From an uncultured Ruminococcus sp. (GTDB taxonomy: Bacteria; Bacillota; Clostridia; Lachnospirales; Lachnospiraceae): 64,000 bases of DNA. Numbering within the stretch: the stretch's first letter is position 1; every line of letters starts with the position of its first letter. Below the pieces are notes generated by a model, which had not been told where the DNA came from, searched no databases, and worked only from the letters and a program-made list of their open reading frames with translations. The position numbers and the translations under genes are program-made. This document shows, piece after piece, positions 17,227 through 26,576 of this stretch. The DNA lies in NCBI GenBank assembly GCA_900544395.1, contig UQVC01000010.1:1-64000 (forward strand), written 5' to 3'.

Positions 17227-17265
17227 GTATTTTCTGTATCTCTTTTTTTATCTTTTTTCATTACA

Positions 17266-17295
17266 AAAAGACGCCTCCCAAAGGAAACGTCTTTT
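17266..17295 (-). terminator. Terminator of the uxaC-GH28 operon
   Basis: AAAAGACG pairs with CGTCTTTT around a 14-base loop; read leftwards a T-rich tail follows. It lies 25 bases past the stop codon of the GH28 gene. Confidence 0.75.
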
Positions 17296-17319
17296 CGTTC
17301 GCTGTCTGTATTTCATTCC

Positions 17320-18882
17320 TTACTTTTCAAAATACTCATATCTGTCAATTCCATCTATGGAAACTGCTTCTCCAGCCTGCCCGGTTATCTGAATGTCCTC
17401 CAAAACAAGGGTTTTGATATTCCTTGCAAAAATCCCCATTTTGCAGATATTTTCTTCTATTCCATCCATCATGGCCGGCTGCCCTGCCATGGCATTTTCG
17501 GCATAACTTACACGCACTCGTTTCATTTCTACCCGTTCGATTTTCTGTTCCGGAAGTCCATAGAAAAACGCTGCCGCCACGTGACAGTTTTCTGCCTGGA
17601 TATCTCGAAAACAAAGTTCTTTGATCTCTGGAGTTCTTTCATCCACCACAAGCGGTTCTTTACATTGTACATATTCGCTGTGGCCGTCCGGATCGCAGAA
17701 ATAAAAACAATTGATCACAAAGGGAGTTAAAACCGAATCCATTTTGATGTTTTCAAATAAAATCCCGTCGATCACAGCATCTTTTCCACGTCCTCTTCTT
17801 GTCTTGATCCGAAGTCCACGATCTGTATTCAAGAACACACATTGTCTTGCCTGCAGATTTTGAATCCCCGCAGCCATCTCGCTTCCCAGTGTGATCGAAC
17901 CATGTCCATCCCGCATGCAGCACTGCCGGATGCATAAATTCGAAGATGGAACCTTGTACTTTACTCCTACAGAAATCTTCCCGGATTTTACCGCGATGCA
18001 GTCATCCCCTACGGAAAACAGGCATCCTGTAATTTCCACATCATCGCAGGATTCCGGATTCAATCCATCTGTATTGGGAGAATCTTTCGGCCCAAGCACC
18101 GTCACTCCGATAAATTTTAAGTGATTGGAAAAATACGGATGAATATTCCAGCTCGGACTGTTCTGTACAGTGATTCCCACAATCTGCACATTTTCACACC
18201 GATTCAAAAAGATCATCCGTGGTCTTGCGGCAATCCGGATCTTTTTGGCTTCAAACCACCAGTTTTCCCAGGATGCATTGCCATCTATGACGCCTTCCCC
18301 GTAAATCGTCACATCTTTCACGCCAATTCCTGTAATGATTCCGGAGAACATATCGCAGGCATCCCCTTCCCAGGTTCCCAGAATATACTCTTTTCCTTTT
18401 TCTGCGTTTTGACAGGTTCCTTTTAAAACCGGAAATTTTTCGCGTTGTGTATGGGCAGAAAGGACTGCGCCTTTGGCCAGTTCCAACGCAAGATGATCTT
18501 TTAAAAATAAACTTGTGATCCGGTATACACCTTCCGGGATCAATACACGGCTGTCTTTCGGACATGCCATGATCGCTGCCTGAATATACAGCGTATCATC
18601 TTGTATGCCATCCCCTTTTGCTCCAAAATCACGGACATTTACCGTATAATCCTGCGCTTCTGTACAAAAAGAAATCTCTGCTTTTTTCTCCCCCTGCTCT
18701 GCCGTAACACAATACTCCTTTTCCGGCTCCAGTTGATACAAAACCGTTACCACCTGTCTGGTTTCTCTGTAAAATTCTCCGTTCAGATAGATCCTGTATG
18801 CTTCTTTCGTTTCATAAATACTTCCATCGCAACATTCCAGCGCCGCCGCCCGTGCATGTTTCCAAATCACTTTTAATTCCAT
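17320..18882 (-). CDS. GH28 family polygalacturonase (exo-type, cytoplasmic)
   Basis: A 520-residue family 28 glycoside hydrolase with the full set of catalytic motifs: NTDG (270-273), GDD (292-294), GHG (326-328) and RIK (358-360). Residues 1-80 form a strand-rich N-terminal extension, probably fibronectin type III-like, as in exo-polygalacturonosidases. There is no signal peptide, so it should release galacturonate from oligomers inside the cell. It follows uxaC after 11 bases, which places hydrolysis and isomerisation in one transcript. It is only distantly like the second GH28 protein at 2074-3411, whose motifs deviate. Confidence 0.92.
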   Translation of the reverse strand: MELKVIWKHARAAALECCDGSIYETKEAYRIYLNGEFYRETRQVVTVLYQLEPEKEYCVTAEQGEKKAEISFCTEAQDYTVNVRDFGAKGDGIQDDTLYIQAAIMACPKDSRVLIPEGVYRITSLFLKDHLALELAKGAVLSAHTQREKFPVLKGTCQNAEKGKEYILGTWEGDACDMFSGIITGIGVKDVTIYGEGVIDGNASWENWWFEAKKIRIAARPRMIFLNRCENVQIVGITVQNSPSWNIHPYFSNHLKFIGVTVLGPKDSPNTDGLNPESCDDVEITGCLFSVGDDCIAVKSGKISVGVKYKVPSSNLCIRQCCMRDGHGSITLGSEMAAGIQNLQARQCVFLNTDRGLRIKTRRGRGKDAVIDGILFENIKMDSVLTPFVINCFYFCDPDGHSEYVQCKEPLVVDERTPEIKELCFRDIQAENCHVAAAFFYGLPEQKIERVEMKRVRVSYAENAMAGQPAMMDGIEENICKMGIFARNIKTLVLEDIQITGQAGEAVSIDGIDRYEYFEK

Positions 18883-18893
18883 AGCAGCCTCCT

Positions 18894-20312
18894 TTAGTAT
18901 ACCTCTTTTAAGTCAAATCCAAAGTAACGCACTGCATTATTATAGGAAATATCTTTGATGATCCTTTCCAGCATCCGGTCATCATCCGGGTATTCTCCAT
19001 TTTCTACCCATCCTCCGATCAGCTCACAAAGAATTCTTCTGAAATACTCATGTCTGGAATAGGACAAAAAACTTCTGGAATCTGTCAGCATTCCCAGAAA
19101 GTTTCCAAGAAGCCCCAGGTTTGCCAGTGATGTCATCTGTTTGATCATTCCTGTCTTATGATCGTTGAACCACCAGGCAGATCCCTGCTGTATCTTTCCT
19201 GCCACACCTGCATCCTGGAAACATCCAAGAATCGTGCCAATGGCTTCGTCATCATTTGGATTTAAACTGTAAATGATGGTCTTTGGAAGATTGCTCTTTT
19301 CATTTAATGCATTGAGAAAATCTGCCATCTGTGCAGATGGTGCGTAATTATTGATGCAGTCATATCCGGTATCTGGCCCAAGCTGTGCATAACGAGTTGT
19401 ATTATTATCTCTTTTGCATCCATAATGCAGCTGCATTGCCCAGTTTCTCTTTGTATATTCTCCTGTCACAAACTGCATAAATGCAGTTTTGAATTTCAGT
19501 TCTTCTTCTCTGGTCAGACATTCTCCCTGTCTGCGTTTTGCAAAAATCTTCTCCAGATTTTCTTCTGTCTCCGGCACATACATCACATATTCCAGTGCAT
19601 GATCACTGGCACGACATCCCATTTCTTCAAATGCATCCATTCTCTTTTTAAGAGCTGTCTTTAAATCCGCAAACGTCTCGATCGGACATTCCGCCGCCTG
19701 TGATAACTTTGCCAGATACTCCAAGTAATCCGGCTTTTCAAGATTCATCGCCTTGTCCGGCCTCCATGCCGGAAGCACCTGCACTTCAAAGCTGTCATCT
19801 GCTGCCAGTTCTTTGTGCCAGCAAAGACTGTCTGCCGGATCATCTGTGGTGCAGATTAACGTAACACCGGATTTTCGGATCAGATTCCGAACACTCATGG
19901 ATGAATCCTGCAGTTTCTGATTACAAAGGTTCCATACTTCTTCCGCCGTCTCTCCATTTAATACACCGTGGTAATCAAAATATCGTTTTAATTCCAGATG
20001 ACTCCAGTGGAACAATGGATTTCCGACTGCTTTTTCTAATGTCTCCGCCCATTTCTGAAATTTTTCTCTCGCTGGGGCATCGCCTGTGATGTAATATTCC
20101 TCTACTCCGTTGGAGCGCATCTGTCTCCACTTGTAATGATCACCGCCAAGCCAAACCTGTGTGATATTTTCAAAACAGACATCTTTCGCAATCTCTTCTG
20201 GATTGATATGACAGTGATAATCCAAAATCGGCATTGTTTCTGCAAAATTATGATACAGCTTTTGCGCTGTAGGAGTACTCAGCAGAAATTGTTCATCCAT
20301 AAAAGGTTTCAT
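18894..20312 (-). CDS. uxaC: Glucuronate/galacturonate isomerase
   Basis: A 472-residue uronate isomerase of the amidohydrolase superfamily. DYHCHINPEEI near residue 31 carries the metal-binding HxH of the family, and the full length is normal. It converts D-galacturonate to D-tagaturonate and D-glucuronate to D-fructuronate. AGGAGG lies nine bases before the ATG. It leads the leftward operon uxaC-GH28, and its promoter is divergent from uxaA-uxaB; both promoters carry the same LacI-type operator. With UxaB and UxaA it forms the isomerase route to 2-keto-3-deoxygluconate. Confidence 0.96.
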   Translation of the reverse strand: MKPFMDEQFLLSTPTAQKLYHNFAETMPILDYHCHINPEEIAKDVCFENITQVWLGGDHYKWRQMRSNGVEEYYITGDAPAREKFQKWAETLEKAVGNPLFHWSHLELKRYFDYHGVLNGETAEEVWNLCNQKLQDSSMSVRNLIRKSGVTLICTTDDPADSLCWHKELAADDSFEVQVLPAWRPDKAMNLEKPDYLEYLAKLSQAAECPIETFADLKTALKKRMDAFEEMGCRASDHALEYVMYVPETEENLEKIFAKRRQGECLTREEELKFKTAFMQFVTGEYTKRNWAMQLHYGCKRDNNTTRYAQLGPDTGYDCINNYAPSAQMADFLNALNEKSNLPKTIIYSLNPNDDEAIGTILGCFQDAGVAGKIQQGSAWWFNDHKTGMIKQMTSLANLGLLGNFLGMLTDSRSFLSYSRHEYFRRILCELIGGWVENGEYPDDDRMLERIIKDISYNNAVRYFGFDLKEVY

Positions 20313-20346
20313 TTCTTTATCCTCCTATTTTATTTCCCTTTTTCTT

Positions 20347-20360
20347 TGTAAGCTCTTACA
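20347..20360. promoter_or_regulatory. LacI-family operator, copy at uxaC
   Basis: TGTAAGCTCTTACA, six paired bases on each side, lies just downstream of the uxaC -10. An additional half site continues it (TTACATTTGTAA at 20356-20367). Confidence 0.75.
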
Positions 20361-20367
20361 TTTGTAA

Positions 20368-20396
20368 ATTATATTTCTTCGTTATCAAAAAGTCAA
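20368..20396 (-). promoter_or_regulatory. uxaC promoter
   Basis: Leftward -35 TTGACT (20391-20396), 17-base spacer, consensus -10 TATAAT (20368-20373). The operator covers the expected start point, so repression by steric block is likely. Confidence 0.85.
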
Positions 20397-20454
20397 TCAT
20401 TCTTTTATTAGCATTTTTCACAATATTTTCATTTATTTTTCGTAGATTTTTCCA

Positions 20455-20483
20455 TTGACTTGAAATGTAAAAGGTTGTATTTT
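20455..20483 (+). promoter_or_regulatory. uxaA promoter
   Basis: -35 TTGACT (20455-20460), 17-base spacer, -10 TATTTT (20478-20483). It is divergent from the uxaC promoter across about 60 bases. Confidence 0.7.
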
Positions 20484-20486
20484 AAT

Positions 20487-20500
20487 TGTAAACACTTACA
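20487..20500. promoter_or_regulatory. LacI-family operator, copy at uxaA
   Basis: TGTAAACACTTACA directly follows the uxaA -10 and should cover the transcription start. Confidence 0.75.
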
Positions 20501-20536
20501 TTCTATTTTCTTTTTATTATATTTATGGAGGTTTTT

Positions 20537-22027
20537 ATGGATTCAAAACACACAGTGATTCAAATCCATCCCAACGATAATACCGCAGTTGCACTCACCC
20601 CCTTGAAAAAGGACAGTGTCATAACTCTGGATGGACGTATGTATACTTTATTGGAAGACATTCCACAGGGGCACAAATTTGCACTTGCCCCCATCCATCC
20701 GGGAGAACCTGTGATCAAATATGGTTCTCCGATCGGATCTGCTACTCAGGAAATTCCTGCAGGATGCTGGATTCACACGCATAACATGAAGACCGGTCTT
20801 GGAGATCTTCTGGAGTATTCCTATCAGAAAGAGTCCTCTTCTCTTCCTTCTCTGGAAGAGCGTTTTTTTGAGGGGTATCGGAGAATGGATGGAAAAGCCG
20901 GAGTCCGCAATGAGATCTGGATCATCCCAACTGTTGGCTGTGTAAACAGTGTGGCAACCCTGATTGCTGACAAAGCCAAAGCATTTCAGCCGGAAAGCGT
21001 GGATGCGATCGTTGCATTTCCACATCCTTACGGGTGTTCCCAGATGGGGGATGATCAGGAACATACCCGTCAGATCCTGGCTGATCTGATTCAGCACCCA
21101 AATGCAGCCGGTGTTCTGGTTCTCGGACTTGGCTGCGAAAACAGTAATATTGACGAATTAAAAAAATACATCGGCACTTACGATGAAAACCGGGTCAGAT
21201 TCCTGGTCGCACAGGAGGCAGAGGATGAGGTCGAGACAGCTCTTTCCTATATCCGACAGCTCTGTGATTACGCTTCCACGTTCCATCGGGAAAAAATTTC
21301 CTGCAAAGAACTGATCATTGGAATGAAATGCGGCGGTTCCGATGGTCTCTCCGGAATCACCGCCAATCCGACTGTAGGTGCTTTTTCCGACCAGCTCATT
21401 GCCCGCGGCGGTACGACTATCCTGACAGAAGTCCCGGAAATGTTCGGCGCGGAGACATTGCTGATGAACCGCTGCCAGGATGAGGCAACGTTTGAGAAAA
21501 CCGTAGACCTGATCAATTCTTTTAAAACATACTTTAAAAAACATGATCAGACCATCTACGAAAATCCTTCTCCGGGAAATAAAAAAGGAGGCATCTCCAC
21601 GTTGGAAGACAAGTCCCTTGGATGTACTCAGAAATCCGGTTCTGCTCCGGTCATGGACGTCCTCTCTTATGGGGAAATGGTACAGACTCCGGGGCTGAAT
21701 CTTTTAAGCGCTCCCGGAAATGATCTGGTGGCTTCCACTGCATTGGCCGCTTCCGGCGCTCAGATCGTACTTTTTACAACCGGACGTGGAACGCCCTTTG
21801 CATCTCCGGTTCCAACTGTAAAGATCTCCAGCAATTCCAGACTTTACGAAACCAAGAAAAACTGGATCGACTTCAACTGCGGTGCACTGACAGACGGCGG
21901 TTCTGTTTCAGAAATGGGGACAGCTCTTTTTGATTATGTTCTGGAAGTTGCTTCCGGCCGCCTGGTTAAATCCGAAGAAGCCGGTTTCCACGATATGGCT
22001 ATTTTTAAACAGGGCGTCACACTCTGA
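20537..22027 (+). CDS. uxaA: Altronate dehydratase
   Basis: A 496-residue enzyme that dehydrates D-altronate to 2-keto-3-deoxygluconate. The N-terminal SAF domain (about 1-95) is followed by the UxaA core, with RMDGKAGVRNEIWIIPT, HPYGCSQMG and MKCGGSDGLSGITANP, which hold the conserved Cys and His residues of the family's iron site. The ATG four codons upstream is rejected because GGAGG for the chosen start lies right behind it. uxaB follows after 39 bases in the same operon. Promoter and operator are just upstream, shared in logic with uxaC. Confidence 0.96.
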   Translation: MDSKHTVIQIHPNDNTAVALTPLKKDSVITLDGRMYTLLEDIPQGHKFALAPIHPGEPVIKYGSPIGSATQEIPAGCWIHTHNMKTGLGDLLEYSYQKESSSLPSLEERFFEGYRRMDGKAGVRNEIWIIPTVGCVNSVATLIADKAKAFQPESVDAIVAFPHPYGCSQMGDDQEHTRQILADLIQHPNAAGVLVLGLGCENSNIDELKKYIGTYDENRVRFLVAQEAEDEVETALSYIRQLCDYASTFHREKISCKELIIGMKCGGSDGLSGITANPTVGAFSDQLIARGGTTILTEVPEMFGAETLLMNRCQDEATFEKTVDLINSFKTYFKKHDQTIYENPSPGNKKGGISTLEDKSLGCTQKSGSAPVMDVLSYGEMVQTPGLNLLSAPGNDLVASTALAASGAQIVLFTTGRGTPFASPVPTVKISSNSRLYETKKNWIDFNCGALTDGGSVSEMGTALFDYVLEVASGRLVKSEEAGFHDMAIFKQGVTL

Positions 22028-22066
22028 CGCTCTATCAGCAGAATTTTCAGAAAGGATCTATTTACT

Positions 22067-23578
22067 ATGAAACAGTTAAATTATCAGACCTTACAAGACC
22101 AAAACTATCCAGGTTATCTTTTAAAAGAAGCTCCGGAACGCGTTTTACAGTTCGGAGAAGGAAACTTTATGCGCGCATTTGTCGATTTCTTTATCGATAA
22201 AATGAACGAAACTGCGAATTTTAATTCCAAAGTTGTACTGATACAGCCAATTCCAAAATTCACAACTCCGGATGTGGGAGATTTTCTCAATGAACAGGAA
22301 GGTCTCTACACACTGTATTTACGTGGTTCCGAAAACGGACAAGAAGTCGCTTCCAAACGCGTGATCTCCTGTATCAGCCGCTGTCTGAATGCATACAGTG
22401 ACTATGAAGCTGTCATGGAATGTGCAAAAAATCCAGAACTGCGTTTCATCACATGCAATACCACAGAAGCCGGAATCGTATACGATCCGTCCTGCCAGTT
22501 TGCCGATACACCGGCAAACAGTTTTCCGGCAAAACTGACACAGTTCTTGTACAAACGCTTTGAAGCATTCCAGGGAGATGCTAAAAAGGGATTTATCATT
22601 CTCTCCTGTGAACTGATCGACAACAACGGAAAAGAACTGGAAAAATGCGTCTTAAAACACGCTGATGACTGGAATTTAGGAGAAGATTTCATCTCCTGGA
22701 TCAAAGATGCAAATCTGTTCTGCTCCACTTTGGTGGATCGGATCGTAACCGGATATCCACGCTCTGATGCAGATGCCTTAAACGAGGAAAACGGTTATGT
22801 TGACAAGGTGTTAGATACCGGAGAAATTTTTGGATTCTGGGTCATCGAAGGTCCTCAGTCTATCAAAGAAGAATTCCCATGTGATGCTGCAAATCTGCCA
22901 ATTTTGATCACCGATGACCACAAACCATACAAACAGCGAAAAGTGCGCATCTTAAATGGCGCTCACACTTCCATGGTACTTGGCGCTTATCTTGCGGGAC
23001 AGGAGATTGTAAGGGACTGTATGAAAGACGACGTCATCCGCGGTTACATGAATCAGGCGATCTATGAAGAAATCATTCCCACACTGACTCTGCCGGAGGA
23101 AGAATTGATGAGCTTTGCTGCTTCTATGACAGACCGGTTCCAGAATCCGTTCATTGACCATGCCCTGCTCTCCATTTCCCTGAACTCAACTGCGAAGTGG
23201 AAAGCCCGGGTACTGCCTTCTCTGGAAGGATACCTGGAAAAAACAGGGCAGGTTCCTCCTTGCCTGAGCGCTTCCCTTGCGTTTTATCTGGCATTTTATA
23301 AAGGAATCGGCTTTGTAGACGGTACATTTATGGGAGATCGAAACGGTAAAAATCAATATCCGATTTCTGACGATCCAAAAATCCTGGCATTTTATGATGC
23401 CCACAAAGAAGATCCTGCCGCAGATTATGTGCATGCTGTCTTAAGCGAAACTTCTTTCTGGGGAAAAGATCTGACTACGCTTACCGGACTGGAAGAAACC
23501 GTACTTCATGACTTTACTGTCATCGAAGAAAACGGATGCTATGAACTGATGAAACAGCTGGTAAACGCTTCCAGATAA
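22067..23578 (+). CDS. uxaB: Tagaturonate reductase (altronate oxidoreductase)
   Basis: A 503-residue polyol-specific long-chain dehydrogenase. The opening QFGEGNFMRAFVDFFID is the NAD-binding signature of the mannitol dehydrogenase family, and VRILNGAHTSMVLGAYLAG near residue 300 is its catalytic-region signature with the conserved Lys nearby. It reduces D-tagaturonate to D-altronate with NADH. Second gene of the uxaAB operon. A strong bidirectional terminator follows. UxuB (mannonate oxidoreductase) is a related alternative, but the uxaA neighbour and the length favour UxaB. Confidence 0.94.
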   Translation: MKQLNYQTLQDQNYPGYLLKEAPERVLQFGEGNFMRAFVDFFIDKMNETANFNSKVVLIQPIPKFTTPDVGDFLNEQEGLYTLYLRGSENGQEVASKRVISCISRCLNAYSDYEAVMECAKNPELRFITCNTTEAGIVYDPSCQFADTPANSFPAKLTQFLYKRFEAFQGDAKKGFIILSCELIDNNGKELEKCVLKHADDWNLGEDFISWIKDANLFCSTLVDRIVTGYPRSDADALNEENGYVDKVLDTGEIFGFWVIEGPQSIKEEFPCDAANLPILITDDHKPYKQRKVRILNGAHTSMVLGAYLAGQEIVRDCMKDDVIRGYMNQAIYEEIIPTLTLPEEELMSFAASMTDRFQNPFIDHALLSISLNSTAKWKARVLPSLEGYLEKTGQVPPCLSASLAFYLAFYKGIGFVDGTFMGDRNGKNQYPISDDPKILAFYDAHKEDPAADYVHAVLSETSFWGKDLTTLTGLEETVLHDFTVIEENGCYELMKQLVNASR

Positions 23579-23596
23579 ACATCTGAAACATGAAAA

Positions 23597-23648
23597 AACC
23601 TCGCCGCAGAGACTTGACTCTTTCTCTTTGGCGAGGTTCTCTTTTTTT
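23597..23648. terminator. Bidirectional terminator between uxaB and lepA
   Basis: AACCTCGCC (23597-23605) pairs perfectly with GGCGAGGTT (23630-23638). A T-run follows on the right and an A-run precedes on the left, so it can end both convergent transcripts. lepA transcription should therefore stop here and not continue towards hemW. Confidence 0.92.
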
Positions 23649-25467
23649 AATTTTCGTCCAGTTTTAACACACTCATAAACGCTTTCTGTGGAATCTCTAC
23701 GTTTCCAACCTGACGCATTCTCTTCTTTCCTTCTTTCTGTTTTTCCAACAGCTTTTTCTTACGGGAAATATCACCGCCATAACATTTGGCAAGCACGTCT
23801 TTGCGCATGGCTCTGACAGTCTCTCTGGCAATGATCTTACTTCCCACTGCCGCCTGGATCGGGATCTCAAAGAGCTGTCTTGGAATCTCTTCTTTGAGTT
23901 TTTCACACATCTTTCTTCCACGCTCATAGGCTGTCGCACTGTGTACGATAAAGGAAAGGGCGTCCACTTCTTCTTTGTTGATCAGAATATCCAGTTTGAC
24001 CAGTTCTGACTGCTCATATCCAAGCATCTCATAATCAAAAGAAGCATAGCCTCTGGAACGGGATTTCAACGCATCGAAGAAATCGTAAATAATCTCATTG
24101 AGCGGCAGATGATAGTGGATCACTGCTCGTTTTTCCTCAATATATTCCATTCCCTGATACACACCACGACGTTCCTGACACAGATCCATAATGGCTCCGA
24201 TAAACTCCGATGTCACCATGATCTCTGCTTTGACCATCGGCTCTTCCATATATTCAATCTCCGCAGGATCCGGCATATTGGTCGGATTTGTCAGATCGAT
24301 CACTTCTCCATTGGTCTTGTGGATCTTATAAATAACACTTGGTGCAGTCGTCACCAGATCCAGATTGTACTCTCTCTCCAGACGTTCCTGCACGATCTCC
24401 AGGTGCAGAAGTCCCAGGAATCCACAGCGGAATCCAAATCCCAGCGCTACAGAAGTCTCCGCTTCAAACTGCAGTGCCGCATCATTCAGCTGCAGCTTTT
24501 CCAACGCATCTCTCAAATCCGGATATTTTGCTCCATCTGCCGGATACAGTCCACAGTATACCATGGGATTTACTTTTTTATATCCCGGCAGCGGCTCTGC
24601 ACAAGGACGCGCTGCATCTGTGATGGTATCACCCACACGAGTATCTTTTACATTTTTCAGACTGGCAGTGATATATCCAACCATTCCGGCGCTTAATTCT
24701 TCACATGGAATGAACTGTCCTGCTCCAAAATAGCCAACCTCGACAACATCTGCCTGCGCTCCTGTAGCCATCATTTTGATCGTTGTTCCTTTTTTCACAC
24801 TGCCTTCTTTGATCCTGCAGAATACGATGACTCCTTTATATGCATCGTAAACCGAATCAAAGATCAGCGCTTTTAATGGCTCATTCGGATCCCCTTCCGG
24901 AGCCGGAATCTTCCTGACGATCTGTTCCAGAACTTCTTCGATATTCAGGCCGGTCTTGGCCGAGATCAGAGGCGCATCGTCCGCCTCGATCCCGATCACA
25001 TCCTCAATCTCTTCTTTGACACGATCCGGCTCTGCACTTGGCAGATCGATCTTATTGATCACCGGGAACACATCCAGATCGTGATCCAGCGCCAGATACA
25101 CATTGGCCAGTGTCTGTGCTTCCACCCCCTGTGCCGCATCCACGACCAAGATCGCACCGTCACAGGCTGCAAGACTTCTGGACACCTCATAGTTAAAATC
25201 CACATGCCCCGGGGTGTCGATCAGGTTGAAAATATACTCTTCTCCATCTTTCGCCTTGTATACCGTACGAACGGTCTGTGCCTTGATGGTAATCCCTCTT
25301 TCTCTCTCCAGTTCCATATTATCCAGAACCTGAGACTGCATCTCACGGCTGGTCAAAAGTCCGGTCTTTTCGATGATCCGGTCTGCCAGCGTAGATTTTC
25401 CATGGTCGATATGTGCAATAATACAAAAATTTCGTATTTTATTCTGATCAATTGATGACACTTTCAT
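23647..25467 (-). CDS. lepA: Elongation factor 4 (LepA)
   Basis: A 606-residue translational GTPase of normal length. G1 AHIDHGKST is at 18-26, then DTPGH and NKIDLPSAEP (G4). The C-terminal LepA-specific domain is complete, ending with KKLLEKQKEGKKRMRQVGNV-type residues. It back-translocates or remodels ribosomes and affects initiation. It has its own promoter, and a terminator follows directly. In many Firmicutes lepA precedes hemW; here the galacturonate, feo and bla loci lie between the two. Confidence 0.98.
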   Translation of the reverse strand: MKVSSIDQNKIRNFCIIAHIDHGKSTLADRIIEKTGLLTSREMQSQVLDNMELERERGITIKAQTVRTVYKAKDGEEYIFNLIDTPGHVDFNYEVSRSLAACDGAILVVDAAQGVEAQTLANVYLALDHDLDVFPVINKIDLPSAEPDRVKEEIEDVIGIEADDAPLISAKTGLNIEEVLEQIVRKIPAPEGDPNEPLKALIFDSVYDAYKGVIVFCRIKEGSVKKGTTIKMMATGAQADVVEVGYFGAGQFIPCEELSAGMVGYITASLKNVKDTRVGDTITDAARPCAEPLPGYKKVNPMVYCGLYPADGAKYPDLRDALEKLQLNDAALQFEAETSVALGFGFRCGFLGLLHLEIVQERLEREYNLDLVTTAPSVIYKIHKTNGEVIDLTNPTNMPDPAEIEYMEEPMVKAEIMVTSEFIGAIMDLCQERRGVYQGMEYIEEKRAVIHYHLPLNEIIYDFFDALKSRSRGYASFDYEMLGYEQSELVKLDILINKEEVDALSFIVHSATAYERGRKMCEKLKEEIPRQLFEIPIQAAVGSKIIARETVRAMRKDVLAKCYGGDISRKKKLLEKQKEGKKRMRQVGNVEIPQKAFMSVLKLDEN

Positions 25468-25533
25468 TCCTCCAAAACCTTTGTCTTTCTATTTTTTCTG
25501 TCTTTTTTCTATTTCTGTTTTTTGTGCAAAGAT

Positions 25534-25562
25534 ATACTATCATGCCTTTTGGCTTTTGACAA
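25534..25562 (-). promoter_or_regulatory. Likely lepA promoter
   Basis: Leftward -35 TTGTCA (25557-25562), 17-base spacer, -10 TAGTAT (25534-25539), just past the holA stop. The 108-base gap between holA and lepA is too short for rpsT, which often sits there. Confidence 0.55.
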
Positions 25563-25575
25563 GAATATCTGACAT

Positions 25576-26553
25576 TTAAGAAGAGTATTTTACCAGAAAC
25601 AGCTCCACTGCCAGCGTATCTGTCAGCCGGCCTGTCTTGACCCGCTCTTCCAGATCTGCACTGTCCTCCAAAATCGCCCGCAGCTCTTCTGTTTTAAAAT
25701 ATCGGGTCTGCTCCATGTATTTCCCGGCTGCAAACGGGTGAATTCCGGCTTTGGCTGCAATTTCTTTCCTTCCATACCCTTTTTTCTGCAGAGACTGTAC
25801 ATGGAACAAAATCCGGTACTGACGCACCAGCAAAAACAAAATCCGCATCGGCGGCTCTTTTAAAGCAAGCAGTTCATAATACAGATCCAGGGCTTTTCTC
25901 TGTTTCTTTTCTGCCGCTGCATTGACCATCTCGAAAATGTGATTTCCAATCTGGCTGATGCAGACTGCGTTGATATCCTCCGGTGTGATCACCTCACGAT
26001 GCAGCGTATAACAGAACAGCTTTTCCAGTTCTCCCTGGATATTCTGCATATCTGTCCCGACTTTTTCCAGAAAATAAGCAGCCGATGCCTCCGACATCTG
26101 CTTCCCTTCCTGCTTTACCTTTCCCAGGATCCAACGCTTTAATGTAGCTTCGTCCTGAAATGGAAGTTCCACAATGTGCCCTTTCGCTTTTACCGCTTTA
26201 TATAGCTTGCTGCGCTTGTCCACCTCTGTCTCCACAAAGATGAAATATGTGGTTTCCGGCATCTCCTTGATATAATCCGCAAGATCCGTCCCCCCGCTTT
26301 TAAAAAATCCGGTGTTCTCAAATACGATCAGACGACGTTCTGCAAAAAACGGCAGTGTCTCTGCCAGGTCGATCACTTCTTTACTGTCTACGCCTTTCCC
26401 TTCATAATAGGCATAATTCATGGTATCTCCATCTGGAAGCATGGCTTTGACAAATCGTTCTTTGTATTGTTTCTTCAGATAATTTTCTTCTCCATACAGA
26501 AGATAGATCTGTTTAAATTGTCCTGTTTTTAAATCTTCATTCAAACTTTTCAT
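25576..26553 (-). CDS. holA: DNA polymerase III delta subunit (clamp loader)
   Basis: A 325-residue HolA protein. It opens with KQIYLLYGEENYLKKQY, the degenerate nucleotide-binding start of the family, followed by LPFFAERRLIVFEN and a C-terminal helical collar domain with RMEPILFLLVRQYR-like residues. It opens the beta clamp during loading. The start is set at MKSLNED, 23 bases after the comEC stop; a longer in-frame reading would overlap comEC and has no family similarity. The ribosome binding site is weak (AGAAAAT), which suggests translation partly coupled to comEC. Confidence 0.93.
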   Translation of the reverse strand: MKSLNEDLKTGQFKQIYLLYGEENYLKKQYKERFVKAMLPDGDTMNYAYYEGKGVDSKEVIDLAETLPFFAERRLIVFENTGFFKSGGTDLADYIKEMPETTYFIFVETEVDKRSKLYKAVKAKGHIVELPFQDEATLKRWILGKVKQEGKQMSEASAAYFLEKVGTDMQNIQGELEKLFCYTLHREVITPEDINAVCISQIGNHIFEMVNAAAEKKQRKALDLYYELLALKEPPMRILFLLVRQYRILFHVQSLQKKGYGRKEIAAKAGIHPFAAGKYMEQTRYFKTEELRAILEDSADLEERVKTGRLTDTLAVELFLVKYSS

Positions 26554-26576
26554 ATTTTCTATTATATCGGAAAGTC

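Noticed and set aside
24109..24733. Long rightward readings inside lepA
   Set aside because: They are antisense to a strongly conserved gene, with His/Cys-rich content typical of shadow frames.
25468..25575. rpsT between holA and lepA
   Set aside because: The gap is 108 bases, far shorter than the gene, and holds a promoter instead.
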